From JBJXHC01 sp046160825 (GTDB lineage Bacteria > Bacteroidota > Ignavibacteria > UBA10030 > UBA6906), in NCBI GenBank assembly GCA_046160825.1, contig JBJXHC010000001.1, positions 1-63,964 of the forward strand: 63,964 nt of DNA. Reading direction: 5' to 3'. A program made the position numbers and the translations under genes. The notes beneath the pieces are model-generated. The model was given only the letters and a program-made list of their open reading frames with translations. It had not been told where the DNA came from and did no database searches. The first letter of the stretch is position 1, and every line of letters starts with the position of its first letter. Shown here in pieces: positions 1 through 8,823 of the stretch.

Positions 1-82
1 GTTGATGATTTTCCTCAAAACGCCCTCATTCTATTCTGCTTTCTCTAAAATATACGCCAAATCTCCGCAAATGCAACGCCCA

Positions 83-115
83 TAAAAACAAAAGGCGCTG
101 AGATAACTCAGCGCC
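83..115 (-). terminator. Rho-independent terminator of the lipoprotein gene
   Basis: Perfect 9-bp arms (94-102 and 107-115) around a 4-base loop. Read on the minus strand the stem is followed by a T-rich tract (83-93). It sits 29 bases past the stop codon of the lipoprotein gene. Confidence 0.85.
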
Positions 116-143
116 TCGTTTCCTGAATCATGTGCAACTACAG

Positions 144-806
144 TTACGGCACTAACTCGCCGCTCCATGTTCCCTGGTCGCCTGATCCGTTGTTGTATGT
201 TCCGCTCACGGTTGTTCCCGCAAGCGTACCTACAGCCAGGCCGCCGAGGATGGAGATGTTATTGCCTGTGAGTGTTCCTGTCAGCGTGGTTGATTCCCCT
301 GAGCCCGAGTCCACGGAGAATCCGGTAATCACGGTGCCGTTGATGACGATGTTGAACGTCCCGAAGTTGCCGGAGATCGTAGAGCTGGTGTAGGTGCCCG
401 CGTACACTGTCACCGAATTATTGGTGGAGGGTTGCGCACTGAACTGTCCCGGACCGTTGGGACCCGTGTAGTCGCCGGAGATGGAGCCACCCGCCAGCGT
501 TCCGTCAAATGCGTAAGCACCACCGGTGACGGCAAGAGTGTCGGTGGTGAATGTGCCGGTCAATGTTATCGTCGTATCGGATGGGCTGACGATGGTCAGT
601 GTCCCGGTAACGCCACTATTGATGCCGGTGCTTTTGCTTGGCGCTACGGTCATGGAAATCGAACCGCTTTCCGTTCCGTTTGCAATGGTGCCGACGTACG
701 TTACGGGCTGGTTTGTCGGCGGATCTGTCGTTCCCTCATCATCCTTACAACCGGCTATTGCAAGACCAAGGACGAGAAAAGCGAGAAGACTTTTTACTGC
801 TATCAT
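144..806 (-). CDS. Ser/Thr/Gly-rich lipoprotein, function unknown
   Basis: A 220-residue protein with a lipoprotein signal peptide: hydrophobic core at residues 5-19 and lipobox AIAG-Cys20, so it should be lipid-anchored in the envelope. The mature part is rich in Thr, Gly and Ser and carries short recurring units of the type SGDYTGPNG, SGTYNNGSG and GTYTSSTISG, which suggests an all-beta fold with repeated hairpins. No enzyme motif is visible. An AGAGG element lies upstream of the ATG at 806. It is a single-gene unit with its own terminator. Similar Gly/Thr-rich lipoproteins are common in Bacteroidota envelopes, but I cannot name a family. Confidence 0.75.
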   Translation of the reverse strand: MIAVKSLLAFLVLGLAIAGCKDDEGTTDPPTNQPVTYVGTIANGTESGSISMTVAPSKSTGINSGVTGTLTIVSPSDTTITLTGTFTTDTLAVTGGAYAFDGTLAGGSISGDYTGPNGPGQFSAQPSTNNSVTVYAGTYTSSTISGNFGTFNIVINGTVITGFSVDSGSGESTTLTGTLTGNNISILGGLAVGTLAGTTVSGTYNNGSGDQGTWSGELVP

Positions 807-1055
807 GAATTACCTCTTGTTGTGTGTTGACACATGAATGAGTCTCGTGCTGCGCGTACAGGACTGCGTTCTGCACGTTGCCTTTATTCAACACTCCCAC
901 GAGGTGAATCGTGCCCCGGCAGTAGGAGATTAAAACATTCTAATGAGAATAAAGGATTGAGGATGGGATGGGTTGGAGTGCGTGTGAGCATTGGCAGAGC
1001 AAGCGACAAGCAGCCCGCCCCGGGATTTATTCGACGAACTTCGGAGGCGGAAGAA

Positions 1056-2465
1056 CTAATGTGCGGCGGTGTCGGCGGAAAACTGTTTCACCAATTCACC
1101 CACCACAGTTTTCGCATCACCGAACAGCATGAATGTTCTGTCCTGGAAATACAACTCGTTATCGATGCCGGCAAACCCGGGGCTCTTACTGCGCTTGATG
1201 GCATACACTGTCTTTGCCTTGTCCGCGTCGATGATGGGCATGCCGTAGATCGGTGTTGACTTGTCATACCGGGCAGCGGGGTTGACGACATCGTTCGCGC
1301 CGATCACGAGCGCCACATCGCACTGTGGCATATCGGGATTGATCTCGTCCATCTCCAGAAGATCGTCATACGGAATATCCGCCTCGGCGAGCAGAACGTT
1401 CATGTGGCCGGGCATGCGTCCGGCAACGGGATGAATTGCAAACTTGACGCTGATGCCGCGCTTCTTGAGCAGGTCGTATAACTCGCGGGTTCGGTGTTGC
1501 GCTTGCGCCACTGCCATGCCATATCCGGGAATAATTACCACCGACGAGGCTTGCTCGAGTACCTGTGCCGCACCTTCGGGCGTTTCCTCCTTGTAGCTCT
1601 TCTGTTCCCCGATTGTCTTTGAAGCTTGCACCGCGCCGAATGCGCCGAAGAGAACATTGGTGAACGAGCGGTTCATCGCCTTGCACATGACTATGGAGAG
1701 AATAAGACCGCTTGATCCGTCGAGAGCGCCGGCGATGATGAGAAGCTTGTTGTCCAGAACGAATCCCATTGCCACGGCGGAAAGTCCGGCATAGGAATTC
1801 AGAATGGAAATTACCGTCGGCATGTCTGCACCACCAATCGGAATCACGAACATCACCCCGAACACCAACGCGAGACCGATGATTGCCGGAAAGGCAAAAC
1901 CGGACCAGGGTCCCGATGGGTCGATGACGAGCATGACGCCCAAAGCCAGGGCGACCGCAAGAAGTCCCATGTTACCAATATTCTGGAACGGATAGATGAC
2001 CGGACGTTGCGGAATCCATTTTACTTCCTGCAATTTTCCCGCGGCCATGAGACTTCCGGTGAATGTGAGATATCCGAGAATCACTTCGGCAACGATCGCG
2101 GCCATCCGGAATGTGGTCAACTGTTCGGCTCCCTCACCCACCCAGAGATAATATTTGGCCGTGCCCACCAATCCCGCTGCCAGACCGCCGAACGCGTGCG
2201 AAAGAGCCGTCCGCTGCGGAACAGCCGTGAGGGGCACACGTGAAAGTGGAACACCGACCACGAACCCCGCGATAATCGCCACCAGAATCCATCCATGATT
2301 GATGATCTCCGGCTGCATCCACGTTGCGAGAACAGCGAGGAGCATTGCCGTAACTCCGGCAAAAACGCTCTTGCGGGCACTCTTGGGACTATTCATCCAA
2401 TAGAGTGAGAGGATAAAGAGTCCGGCCGCGGCAACGTAGGCAAACTGTGCCAGGTGGTGAATCAT
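1056..2465 (-). CDS. pntB: NAD(P) transhydrogenase subunit beta
   Basis: A 469-residue beta subunit of the proton-translocating transhydrogenase, which uses the proton gradient to drive NADH + NADP+ to NAD+ + NADPH in the inner membrane. The N-terminal ~280 residues are a run of hydrophobic helices. The C-terminal third is NADP-binding domain III, recognised by the hallmarks GYGMAVAQAQH, HPVAGRMPGHMNVLLAEA and VIGANDVVNPAA. Length matches the family (~460). Its start overlaps the stop of the upstream pntAB by four bases (ATGA), so the three subunits are translationally coupled. It is the last gene of the pnt operon. Confidence 0.97.
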   Translation of the reverse strand: MIHHLAQFAYVAAAGLFILSLYWMNSPKSARKSVFAGVTAMLLAVLATWMQPEIINHGWILVAIIAGFVVGVPLSRVPLTAVPQRTALSHAFGGLAAGLVGTAKYYLWVGEGAEQLTTFRMAAIVAEVILGYLTFTGSLMAAGKLQEVKWIPQRPVIYPFQNIGNMGLLAVALALGVMLVIDPSGPWSGFAFPAIIGLALVFGVMFVIPIGGADMPTVISILNSYAGLSAVAMGFVLDNKLLIIAGALDGSSGLILSIVMCKAMNRSFTNVLFGAFGAVQASKTIGEQKSYKEETPEGAAQVLEQASSVVIIPGYGMAVAQAQHRTRELYDLLKKRGISVKFAIHPVAGRMPGHMNVLLAEADIPYDDLLEMDEINPDMPQCDVALVIGANDVVNPAARYDKSTPIYGMPIIDADKAKTVYAIKRSKSPGFAGIDNELYFQDRTFMLFGDAKTVVGELVKQFSADTAAH

Positions 2466-2851
2466 GGCTTGACCTCCTTTCGCTCCTCTTTGAACATCTT
2501 CAGCATCCTGTTCGTGATCAGGAATCCGCTGACGATGTTGGTCATGGAAGCGAAAAGCGCAACGGCGCCGAGGAATCGAATCTCCGGTGGGTAATCAGAA
2601 CCGGTGACAATGATTGAGCCGACAACAGCAATTGCGGAGATTGCGTTGGTGATGGACATGAGTGGTGTGTGGAGCAGGCGCGACACTCTTGCGATGACAC
2701 CGAGACCGATGAACGTCGAAAGCACAAGAACGAATACAAGCGACCAATAGTCGGTCTCTCCTCCGTGTTGAGTTGCCGGGTCTGACGCCTGGGATATTGC
2801 CATTGTGGTGTAGCAGCATGTCATGAAGAGGAAGGTGCATACTCGTCTCAT
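2462..2851 (-). CDS. pntAB: NAD(P) transhydrogenase subunit alpha 2 (membrane part)
   Basis: A 129-residue membrane subunit carrying the short hydrophobic domain that in E. coli is the C-terminal end of PntA. A signal-like hydrophobic N-terminus is followed by three strongly hydrophobic segments (about residues 35-55, 62-80, 88-110). It ends in a charged tail. The split alpha subunit (PntAA plus PntAB) is the arrangement known from Rhodospirillum rubrum and many other bacteria. Its ATG shares one base with the pntAA stop (TAATG), and its stop overlaps the pntB start by four bases. Confidence 0.93.
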   Translation of the reverse strand: MRRVCTFLFMTCCYTTMAISQASDPATQHGGETDYWSLVFVLVLSTFIGLGVIARVSRLLHTPLMSITNAISAIAVVGSIIVTGSDYPPEIRFLGAVALFASMTNIVSGFLITNRMLKMFKEERKEVKP

Positions 2852-4011
2852 TATCGTTGTCCTCCGGATTGAAGAGCTTCACGAACGCTCGTATTCACAA
2901 TTTCGCCATTGCGCGTTATGCACGCTCCCTTGATAATCTCATCATTGAAATCCGGCGGTGCATCGGCAGTCGGATACATCAGCTTGAGCAGGTTGCCCAC
3001 GTTACGAGAGTACATCTGGCTTGCATCAATCGGAATGGTGGCAGGAAGGTTGACGGCTCCGATTGTAATGACACCGTATTTCTCGATAGTCTTTCCGGCT
3101 TCTGTGAGGGCGCAGTTGCCTCCCTGCTCGGCAGCGAGATCAACAATCACCGAGCCGGGTCGCATCAGCTTCACCATTTCTTCCGTAATCAGGATGGGGG
3201 CTTTCTTCCCGAATATCTGCGCAGTGGCAATCACCACATTCACTTTCGGCATGCGTCCGCTTAACATTTCCATTTGTTTCTTCAGGAATTCGGCAGACTG
3301 CTCTTTCGCGTACCCTCCGGTGGTTTCAAGATTCTCGGTGACTTCCATCTCAAGGAACGTCGCGCCAAGACTCTTGATTTGTTCCTTGACGGCAGATCGC
3401 ACGTCAAACGCTTCAACCTTTGCACCGAGGCGCTTTGCTGTGGCAATTGCCTGCAAGCCGGCAACTCCGGCACCGAGGATAAGAACAATTGCCGGAGGAA
3501 CCGTTCCTGCGGCCGTCATGAGCAGCGGAAACATTTTGCCGAGTTTCTCGGTTGCGAGCAGTACGGATTTGTATCCTGATACGGTTGCCATCGAACTCAA
3601 CGCGTCCATACTTTGCGCACGCGTAATGCGTGGGATATACTCCATCGAGAATGAAGTGATCTTGCGCCGCGTGAACGCCTCCACAATCTCACGGTGAGCC
3701 GCCGGTACAAAGAAACCGATATAGGTGGATCCTTCGCGCAACAATTCTGCTTCGAGCTTTCCATTCACGGGAAAGCGCGGCGCCTGGACTTTGAGGACAA
3801 CATCTGCCTGCGAGTACAATGCGGCTATATCGTCAACGATCGTTGCCCCCGCCTTCATATAATCATCATCCGAAATGAATGCGGACACGCCGGCACCCTT
3901 TTGAACGATCACCCGGTGTTTGTCTTTGATGAGCGGGGCAATGAGAGTAGGAACGAGCGCGACGCGGGTTTCCCCCGGAGCGACTTCCTTCGGTACAGCG
4001 ATGGTGGCCAT
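2851..4011 (-). CDS. pntAA: NAD(P) transhydrogenase subunit alpha 1
   Basis: A 386-residue soluble NAD(H)-binding subunit (domain I) of the transhydrogenase, related to alanine dehydrogenase. The start chosen at 4011 gives MATIAVPKEVAPGETRVAL, the conserved N-terminus, with AAGGAA just upstream; 24 further in-frame upstream codons do not look like the family. The dinucleotide fold lies near residues 165-200 (LILGAGVAGLQAIATAKRLGA). It is the first gene of the pntAA-pntAB-pntB operon. The ~290 bases upstream hold no gene and must contain the promoter, though I see no convincing boxes. Confidence 0.96.
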   Translation of the reverse strand: MATIAVPKEVAPGETRVALVPTLIAPLIKDKHRVIVQKGAGVSAFISDDDYMKAGATIVDDIAALYSQADVVLKVQAPRFPVNGKLEAELLREGSTYIGFFVPAAHREIVEAFTRRKITSFSMEYIPRITRAQSMDALSSMATVSGYKSVLLATEKLGKMFPLLMTAAGTVPPAIVLILGAGVAGLQAIATAKRLGAKVEAFDVRSAVKEQIKSLGATFLEMEVTENLETTGGYAKEQSAEFLKKQMEMLSGRMPKVNVVIATAQIFGKKAPILITEEMVKLMRPGSVIVDLAAEQGGNCALTEAGKTIEKYGVITIGAVNLPATIPIDASQMYSRNVGNLLKLMYPTADAPPDFNDEIIKGACITRNGEIVNTSVREALQSGGQR

Positions 4012-4303
4012 TTTCCTTATCCTCGACAACGAGTGAATTAAAGCGCTGGAATAGTACACAAAACGTGAGTGAACCTCAAACAATACACTGAGTCAACATA
4101 CGCCACCGATCAGATCAAGCATGTGCCGTGCCAGTGAATTCCACTCGATGGTGGGTTGGTATTTCATTATTGGGGTTGCACAAGGATTGATTATTCTCAG
4201 GGTTGCCAACGTGGGTTCTCGACATTGCAAAAAATGGGATGCCCCCACCCATCTATCGTATTGAGAGTAACTCTGGTTCATCGTATCTTAGTCCTACCGA
4301 ACA

Positions 4304-5239
4304 ATGGAACCACTCGCACACTCCCCACATACAACGCAAGAACGAACTCACCACCAACAGGCAATCGGGCTTTCGTTGGTTGTCGGACTTTTCATGTTGG
4401 GAGGAAAGTGGTACGCATTTCTTATCACAGGCTCGTCTGCCATTCTCTCTGATGCCGCCGAATCCGTGGTACACGTAATTGCGGTCGCGTTCGCAGCCTT
4501 CAGTGTCTGGCTCAGTCACCGGCCGCCGGATGACAGCCATCCCTACGGTCACGATAAGATCACCTACTTTTCCGCGGGGGTTGAGGGAGTCCTGATTGTT
4601 CTGGCTGCGGGTTTCATTGTGTATGAGGCTGGGTCGAAACTCTTGACCGGCATTCAGATCGCAAATCTCGATACCGGAACGTATGTTGTGCTCGCTGCTT
4701 CTCTCATCAACCTTTTCCTTGGGGCTTTTCTTGTGTGGCAGGGAAAGCGGACGCGATCGCTTATCTTGGTCGCAAACGGGAAACATGTACTCACGGATTC
4801 TTGGACAAGTTTCGGGGTGGTTGCCGGACTTGTGCTGGTGATGTTGACCGGTTGGCTTCCGTTCGATCCGCTGATTGCCATTGCGGTGGCGGCAAATATT
4901 GTATGGACGGGTGTGAAGCTTGTCCGCCAGTCGGTGGGAGGGCTGATGGACGAGGGGAACCCGGAATTGGAGCACTCGATTCGTTCAGTGCTTGATGAAG
5001 CAACAACTGCGCGTGGGTTGCGCTACCATGAGCTGCGATATCGCGCCAGCGGCAACTCCGTTTGGGTGGAGTATCACCTGCTCTTTCATGGACAAATGAC
5101 CCTGGAAGATGCCCACCGCCTTGCAACCGAGATTGAAGTATACCTTATGACCACGTTGCCTCAGGGTGTAAGGGTCATCAGTCACCTTGAACCGGAAGAG
5201 AGCCACGATGCGGTACATGCTGCCGTGCAGGGGAAATAG
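4304..5239 (+). CDS. Cation diffusion facilitator family transporter
   Basis: A 311-residue CDF-type divalent-metal/proton antiporter of the inner membrane, usually exporting Zn2+, Fe2+, Co2+ or Mn2+. The N-terminal ~200 residues contain about six hydrophobic helices. The TM2 motif ILSDAAESVVH and the TM5 motif HVLTDSW carry the acidic and His metal ligands. Residues ~215-300 form the cytoplasmic ferredoxin-like domain. The length is typical. Metal specificity cannot be read from the sequence. No clear ribosome-binding site precedes the ATG, which is common in Bacteroidota. The gene stands alone, divergent from pntAA. Confidence 0.9.
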   Translation: MEPLAHSPHTTQERTHHQQAIGLSLVVGLFMLGGKWYAFLITGSSAILSDAAESVVHVIAVAFAAFSVWLSHRPPDDSHPYGHDKITYFSAGVEGVLIVLAAGFIVYEAGSKLLTGIQIANLDTGTYVVLAASLINLFLGAFLVWQGKRTRSLILVANGKHVLTDSWTSFGVVAGLVLVMLTGWLPFDPLIAIAVAANIVWTGVKLVRQSVGGLMDEGNPELEHSIRSVLDEATTARGLRYHELRYRASGNSVWVEYHLLFHGQMTLEDAHRLATEIEVYLMTTLPQGVRVISHLEPEESHDAVHAAVQGK

Positions 5240-5356
5240 ATAGCAATACGACACCGCTTTCGGAATAGCCCGATCTCCACACTTCCCTCTTTGCCTTTGC
5301 CTCCTCTCTCGCGTACATTGTGCTGGCTATTTCATCATCCACTTTTGTGACTGCAC

Positions 5357-6589
5357 ATGAACCAACATAAACTCTATAGAACCATCGAAATGATGGGCGA
5401 CCGTAAGGTACGCACGGACGACCAGTTGCTTACACACATCCTGAAGGAGATCATCAGCAGCGAAGAGATCCCCGTCCGCGGAGGACGCATCTGGAAACTC
5501 GAACCCACCGCCGGCACATACAAGCTTATCCATCAGGAAGGCGAGATCGAGCCGATCAAGAAGAGCTTCCGGCTGAGGATTCCGGACTACCCGATGTTCA
5601 TGCAACTTCCCCGCAAAGGAACAATTGTCGCCACCGAGACCGACAAGTACCTCCGCCAGCGGGGCATCAAACTCTATTCCGCAACAGGCGTCGGAGAGAA
5701 GGTCCAATGGAAGGGGTACGCCCTCTACCCGTACGTCATCGCCATCAATGCAGACTATCTGAAGAACGACATGATGTACGCGCTGAACATCATCGGCCAG
5801 GCCCTGACCACTGCCCTCCGCAACAGGAAGATCGAATCAAAGGCACGATTGTTGCAACAGGACCTTGACAAAGCGCGAGAGATTCAGAAGAGCATCCTGC
5901 CTGATCACGAGTTGCGGTTTCATACGTATGACCTGTACGGTGTTTCGCTTCCGGATCGCATTGTCGGAGGCGATTTCTTCGATTACCTCCATGCATCGGA
6001 CGACAAGGACAGACTCGCTGTCGTGATAGGCGATGCAGCAAGCAAGGGACTTTCCGCCGCAGCGCAGGCGTTGTATGTTTCCGGCGCACTTCGTATGGGC
6101 GTCGAGTATCAAACAAAAATGGGAACGCTCATCGGCCGGATCAACAGGTTGGTGAACATGGCGTTTACCGCCGAGCATTTTGTCTCCATGGTATACGCAG
6201 AGATCAACAATGCCGAGAAGGGGCTTGTCTTCTATATCAACGCGGGCCACAACAATCCGATTCTCTTGCGCGGAAAGACCGAAGAGGTGGAGCTCCTCCC
6301 GGCCACCGGACAAATCATCGGGCCATTCCCCAACGAGCGATACAAGACGGAATTCGCCATCATGAACAAGGGGGACATCCTCCTCCTCTACACCGACGGC
6401 ATCACCGAAGCCTCGAACGAGAACCATGAGATGTACGGTGAAAAGCGTCTCATTGCAAAGCTGAAAGAACTCAAAGATCGAACCCCAAAAGAGATCTGCC
6501 AAAACATCCTCGAAGACGTGCTGGTGCATAATCGCCTGATCGAGTTTTCAGATGACAAGACACTCGTTGTATTGAAACGCTCGAGATAG
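5357..6589 (+). CDS. PP2C-type serine/threonine phosphatase (SpoIIE/RsbU-like)
   Basis: A 410-residue protein with an N-terminal ~150-residue sensor-like region, possibly a degenerate GAF fold, a coiled linker at ~155-185 (KARLLQQDLDKAREIQKSILP) and a C-terminal SpoIIE/PP2C domain at ~195-410. The metal-binding motifs are visible: VGGDFFDY, GDAASKG, LLYTDGITEAS and DDKTLVVLK. Members usually dephosphorylate anti-sigma-factor antagonists in partner-switching pathways. No STAS-domain or anti-sigma partner is encoded nearby, so its target is unknown. A strong terminator follows 52 bases downstream. Confidence 0.9.
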   Translation: MNQHKLYRTIEMMGDRKVRTDDQLLTHILKEIISSEEIPVRGGRIWKLEPTAGTYKLIHQEGEIEPIKKSFRLRIPDYPMFMQLPRKGTIVATETDKYLRQRGIKLYSATGVGEKVQWKGYALYPYVIAINADYLKNDMMYALNIIGQALTTALRNRKIESKARLLQQDLDKAREIQKSILPDHELRFHTYDLYGVSLPDRIVGGDFFDYLHASDDKDRLAVVIGDAASKGLSAAAQALYVSGALRMGVEYQTKMGTLIGRINRLVNMAFTAEHFVSMVYAEINNAEKGLVFYINAGHNNPILLRGKTEEVELLPATGQIIGPFPNERYKTEFAIMNKGDILLLYTDGITEASNENHEMYGEKRLIAKLKELKDRTPKEICQNILEDVLVHNRLIEFSDDKTLVVLKRSR

Positions 6590-6641
6590 CACTGAGCCTT
6601 TCTTGAGTGGGAGGCGTCGTGGGAAGGTACTGTTGGAAATG

Positions 6642-6680
6642 AATCGCCCGTCTGGTGTGCGCAGACGGGCGATTGTTTTT
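6642..6680 (+). terminator. Rho-independent terminator between convergent genes
   Basis: Perfect 13-bp arms (6642-6654 and 6662-6674) around a 7-base loop, followed by TTGTTTTT on the plus strand. It terminates the phosphatase gene. The same hairpin may also serve the convergent dehydrogenase gene, but no T-tract follows on that strand. Confidence 0.9.
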
Positions 6681-6702
6681 GTGGTGCCAAAGTTGCAGAG
6701 CG

Positions 6703-8670
6703 TTACTTGGTGATCACCATCTTCCGTGTCTCGGCAAAATCCGGAGCGTTGATCCGATAAAAATAAATGCCCGTGGGAAGATCCGCCTTATCGAATTCAA
6801 ATTCATACGTCCCCGCCCCTTGCATTCCTTCAAACACCAGCGCCACTTCCTGCCCGAGCAAGTTGAATACCGCCAGCCTGACAAATCCGCTCTTGGGAAT
6901 TGTATATTTGATACTTGTGCTCGGATTAAATGGGTTGGGGAAGTTCTGCTCAAGCACCTGCGACGGCATATCGGGATCTTCCTGCACGCGGGTGACAAAC
7001 GAAACGAAGATACGCCTTGTGTTTGCGCTGGCCACAGTAACCTGCCCATCCAGCGCCTGTACGCGCCAGTAATACGTGCGCGAAATCCGCGGCAGCACAA
7101 CATTCGCAATCGTTGCCGAGCCTGCCGGGATATTCATGAGTCCCGGACTGTTGAACGTGTTGACGGTATCGATCTGCACATTGTAGCTTATCGGATCAAG
7201 GTCGGGGTCAATTGCGTCCTCCCATTCAAATCCGATCTGGGGATCTTTTCCAATAAAGCTGAACGTGGTATCGTTCGGCGGCGAAAGAAGATTGAACTCT
7301 CCAGGTGGGTCGTTCACATTCGCCACGTTGATCGTAAATGACTGGTCGACGAACCCCGCTCCGTTTCTTGCGCGCACCGTGACAAGGTGGGCTCCCGCAA
7401 GCGCTTGCGCGTTGGTCGGAGTCCAACGAACTGACCATGTTGTCGAATCAACAACCATTCCCGATGGACCTCCGATAATTTCCAGACCCGGTGGAGTACC
7501 CGTAAAGGTCGGCGTATACGAATATGGAACATCCTGCGTGGCGGCAAGTGGCGCGCTTGATGTGAACGTCGGGACGACCGGACGCAACCGGAGAATGCGG
7601 CTCGCTGAATACGGACCATTCGCGAGATAGATATTCCCGTCCGGACCGAATTCAATATCGGCGAATCCTGTGGAATACGTGAAGAAGGTCGCGAACGAAC
7701 CTGGTACAATAGTGTCACCGTTTGCCGTCAGCGTCAAACTCCAGACCGTTGGAGTGCTGTTGCCCGTGAAGAGAAGTTCTCCATAGAGACGCGGGAATGC
7801 CGTCCCACGATAAACTGCAATCCCTGTAAGAGCCGGAAGGTTGCTGGGAAACACATACAGAGGTCTTGTATACGTTGGGTTGTTGCTATAGGTGCAATTG
7901 CCTTCAATAGGCCAGCCCATATTGGCGCGACGCGGTACGTAGTTCACTTCATCATTGCAGCTCGGTCCGTTTTCCGAACAATACATTTTTCCTGTCAACG
8001 CGTCAAATGTAAAATCGAAACTGTTGCGATGGCCGATGGACCAGAACGGAGCACCGGGGAACGGATTGTCTGCAGGAATGGAACCGTCGGGATTCAGGCG
8101 GAGAATTTTTCCACGCAGGTTGGTGGAGGTACTGTCCTGAGAGTTCGACGTTGTAGCATATTCACCGAACGTCGCGTATAACTTTCCGTCCGGTCCGAAA
8201 TGGACGTTGCCGCCGTTATGGTTCCCGGCACCGTTGTTGCGAGGGACGACAACGATCGTATCTGGCCTGATGCCAATACTACTGGAGTCGGTATACCGGA
8301 CGATCATATTATCGCGCGTACCGCCGGCGGTGGTCGAACGGGTAAAAAAGATGTAGACGTAGGCTGAGTCGGGATACTGCGGATGGAGTGTTATTCCGAG
8401 AAGTCCTTGTTCTCCGCTTCCTGTCACTCCGACCGTAACGAATGGTGTTGCGACGAGCGAGGATCCGGTATGAATGCGAACCCTGCCATTGTTCTTTTCG
8501 GTGAAGAAGAACTTGCCGCTGTTATCGGGAGAGAAAACAATCCCCACCGGAAACGCGATGTTCGGGCTCGCAGCCAGCGTATCGAGTTGGTACTGCTGCG
8601 CAACTGACGGTCGATATGTGAAAATAATGAGTGAAAGGACAACAATACAACGTCGTAGCGATCCTGTCAT
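6703..8670 (-). CDS. Secreted PQQ-dependent sugar dehydrogenase-like beta-propeller with type IX sorting domain
   Basis: A 655-residue exported protein. The signal peptide is near residues 1-25, ending SVAQ. Residues ~30-370 look like a six-bladed propeller of the glucose/sorbosone dehydrogenase family (blocks GNHNGGNVHFGPDGKLY, GHRNSFDFTFD, SENGPSCNDEVNY). Two Ig/fibronectin-like modules follow (~375-560). The last ~85 residues are a type IX secretion C-terminal sorting domain with QNFPNPFNPSTSIKY and the ending ETRKMVITK. The ATG at 8670 is preferred over an in-frame GTG at 8691. It should be secreted or cell-surface attached; substrate and cofactor are not provable from sequence. Confidence 0.88.
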   Translation of the reverse strand: MTGSLRRCIVVLSLIIFTYRPSVAQQYQLDTLAASPNIAFPVGIVFSPDNSGKFFFTEKNNGRVRIHTGSSLVATPFVTVGVTGSGEQGLLGITLHPQYPDSAYVYIFFTRSTTAGGTRDNMIVRYTDSSSIGIRPDTIVVVPRNNGAGNHNGGNVHFGPDGKLYATFGEYATTSNSQDSTSTNLRGKILRLNPDGSIPADNPFPGAPFWSIGHRNSFDFTFDALTGKMYCSENGPSCNDEVNYVPRRANMGWPIEGNCTYSNNPTYTRPLYVFPSNLPALTGIAVYRGTAFPRLYGELLFTGNSTPTVWSLTLTANGDTIVPGSFATFFTYSTGFADIEFGPDGNIYLANGPYSASRILRLRPVVPTFTSSAPLAATQDVPYSYTPTFTGTPPGLEIIGGPSGMVVDSTTWSVRWTPTNAQALAGAHLVTVRARNGAGFVDQSFTINVANVNDPPGEFNLLSPPNDTTFSFIGKDPQIGFEWEDAIDPDLDPISYNVQIDTVNTFNSPGLMNIPAGSATIANVVLPRISRTYYWRVQALDGQVTVASANTRRIFVSFVTRVQEDPDMPSQVLEQNFPNPFNPSTSIKYTIPKSGFVRLAVFNLLGQEVALVFEGMQGAGTYEFEFDKADLPTGIYFYRINAPDFAETRKMVITK

Positions 8671-8823
8671 CCAACCCCGTTTTCCTGACACGCTGAGGTG
8701 TCATCTGGTTAGTCGAATCCGCCCTGAATTGTGGCGGGTGTCGTCGTACCCCTCTTACAGGATAAGGATACAAACGAATCATGGAAAAGTCAATACAATG
8801 GTTCCATGGGTAGTTGGGTAACA

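Noticed and set aside
807..1055. Plus-strand frames in the gap between the lipoprotein gene and pntB
   Set aside because: No coding motif, no start signal and partial overlap with pntB; I see nothing functional here beyond the promoter region of the lipoprotein gene.
2909..3697. A 262-codon plus-strand frame opposite pntAA
   Set aside because: Antisense to a highly conserved gene in an intact operon; the translation has no motif.
4012..4303. Short frames in the divergent pntAA/CDF spacer
   Set aside because: Under 100 codons, overlapping on both strands, with no motif; probably promoter DNA only.
4253..4975. A 240-codon minus-strand frame opposite the CDF transporter
   Set aside because: Low-complexity charged translation, no start signal, opposite a clear membrane transporter.
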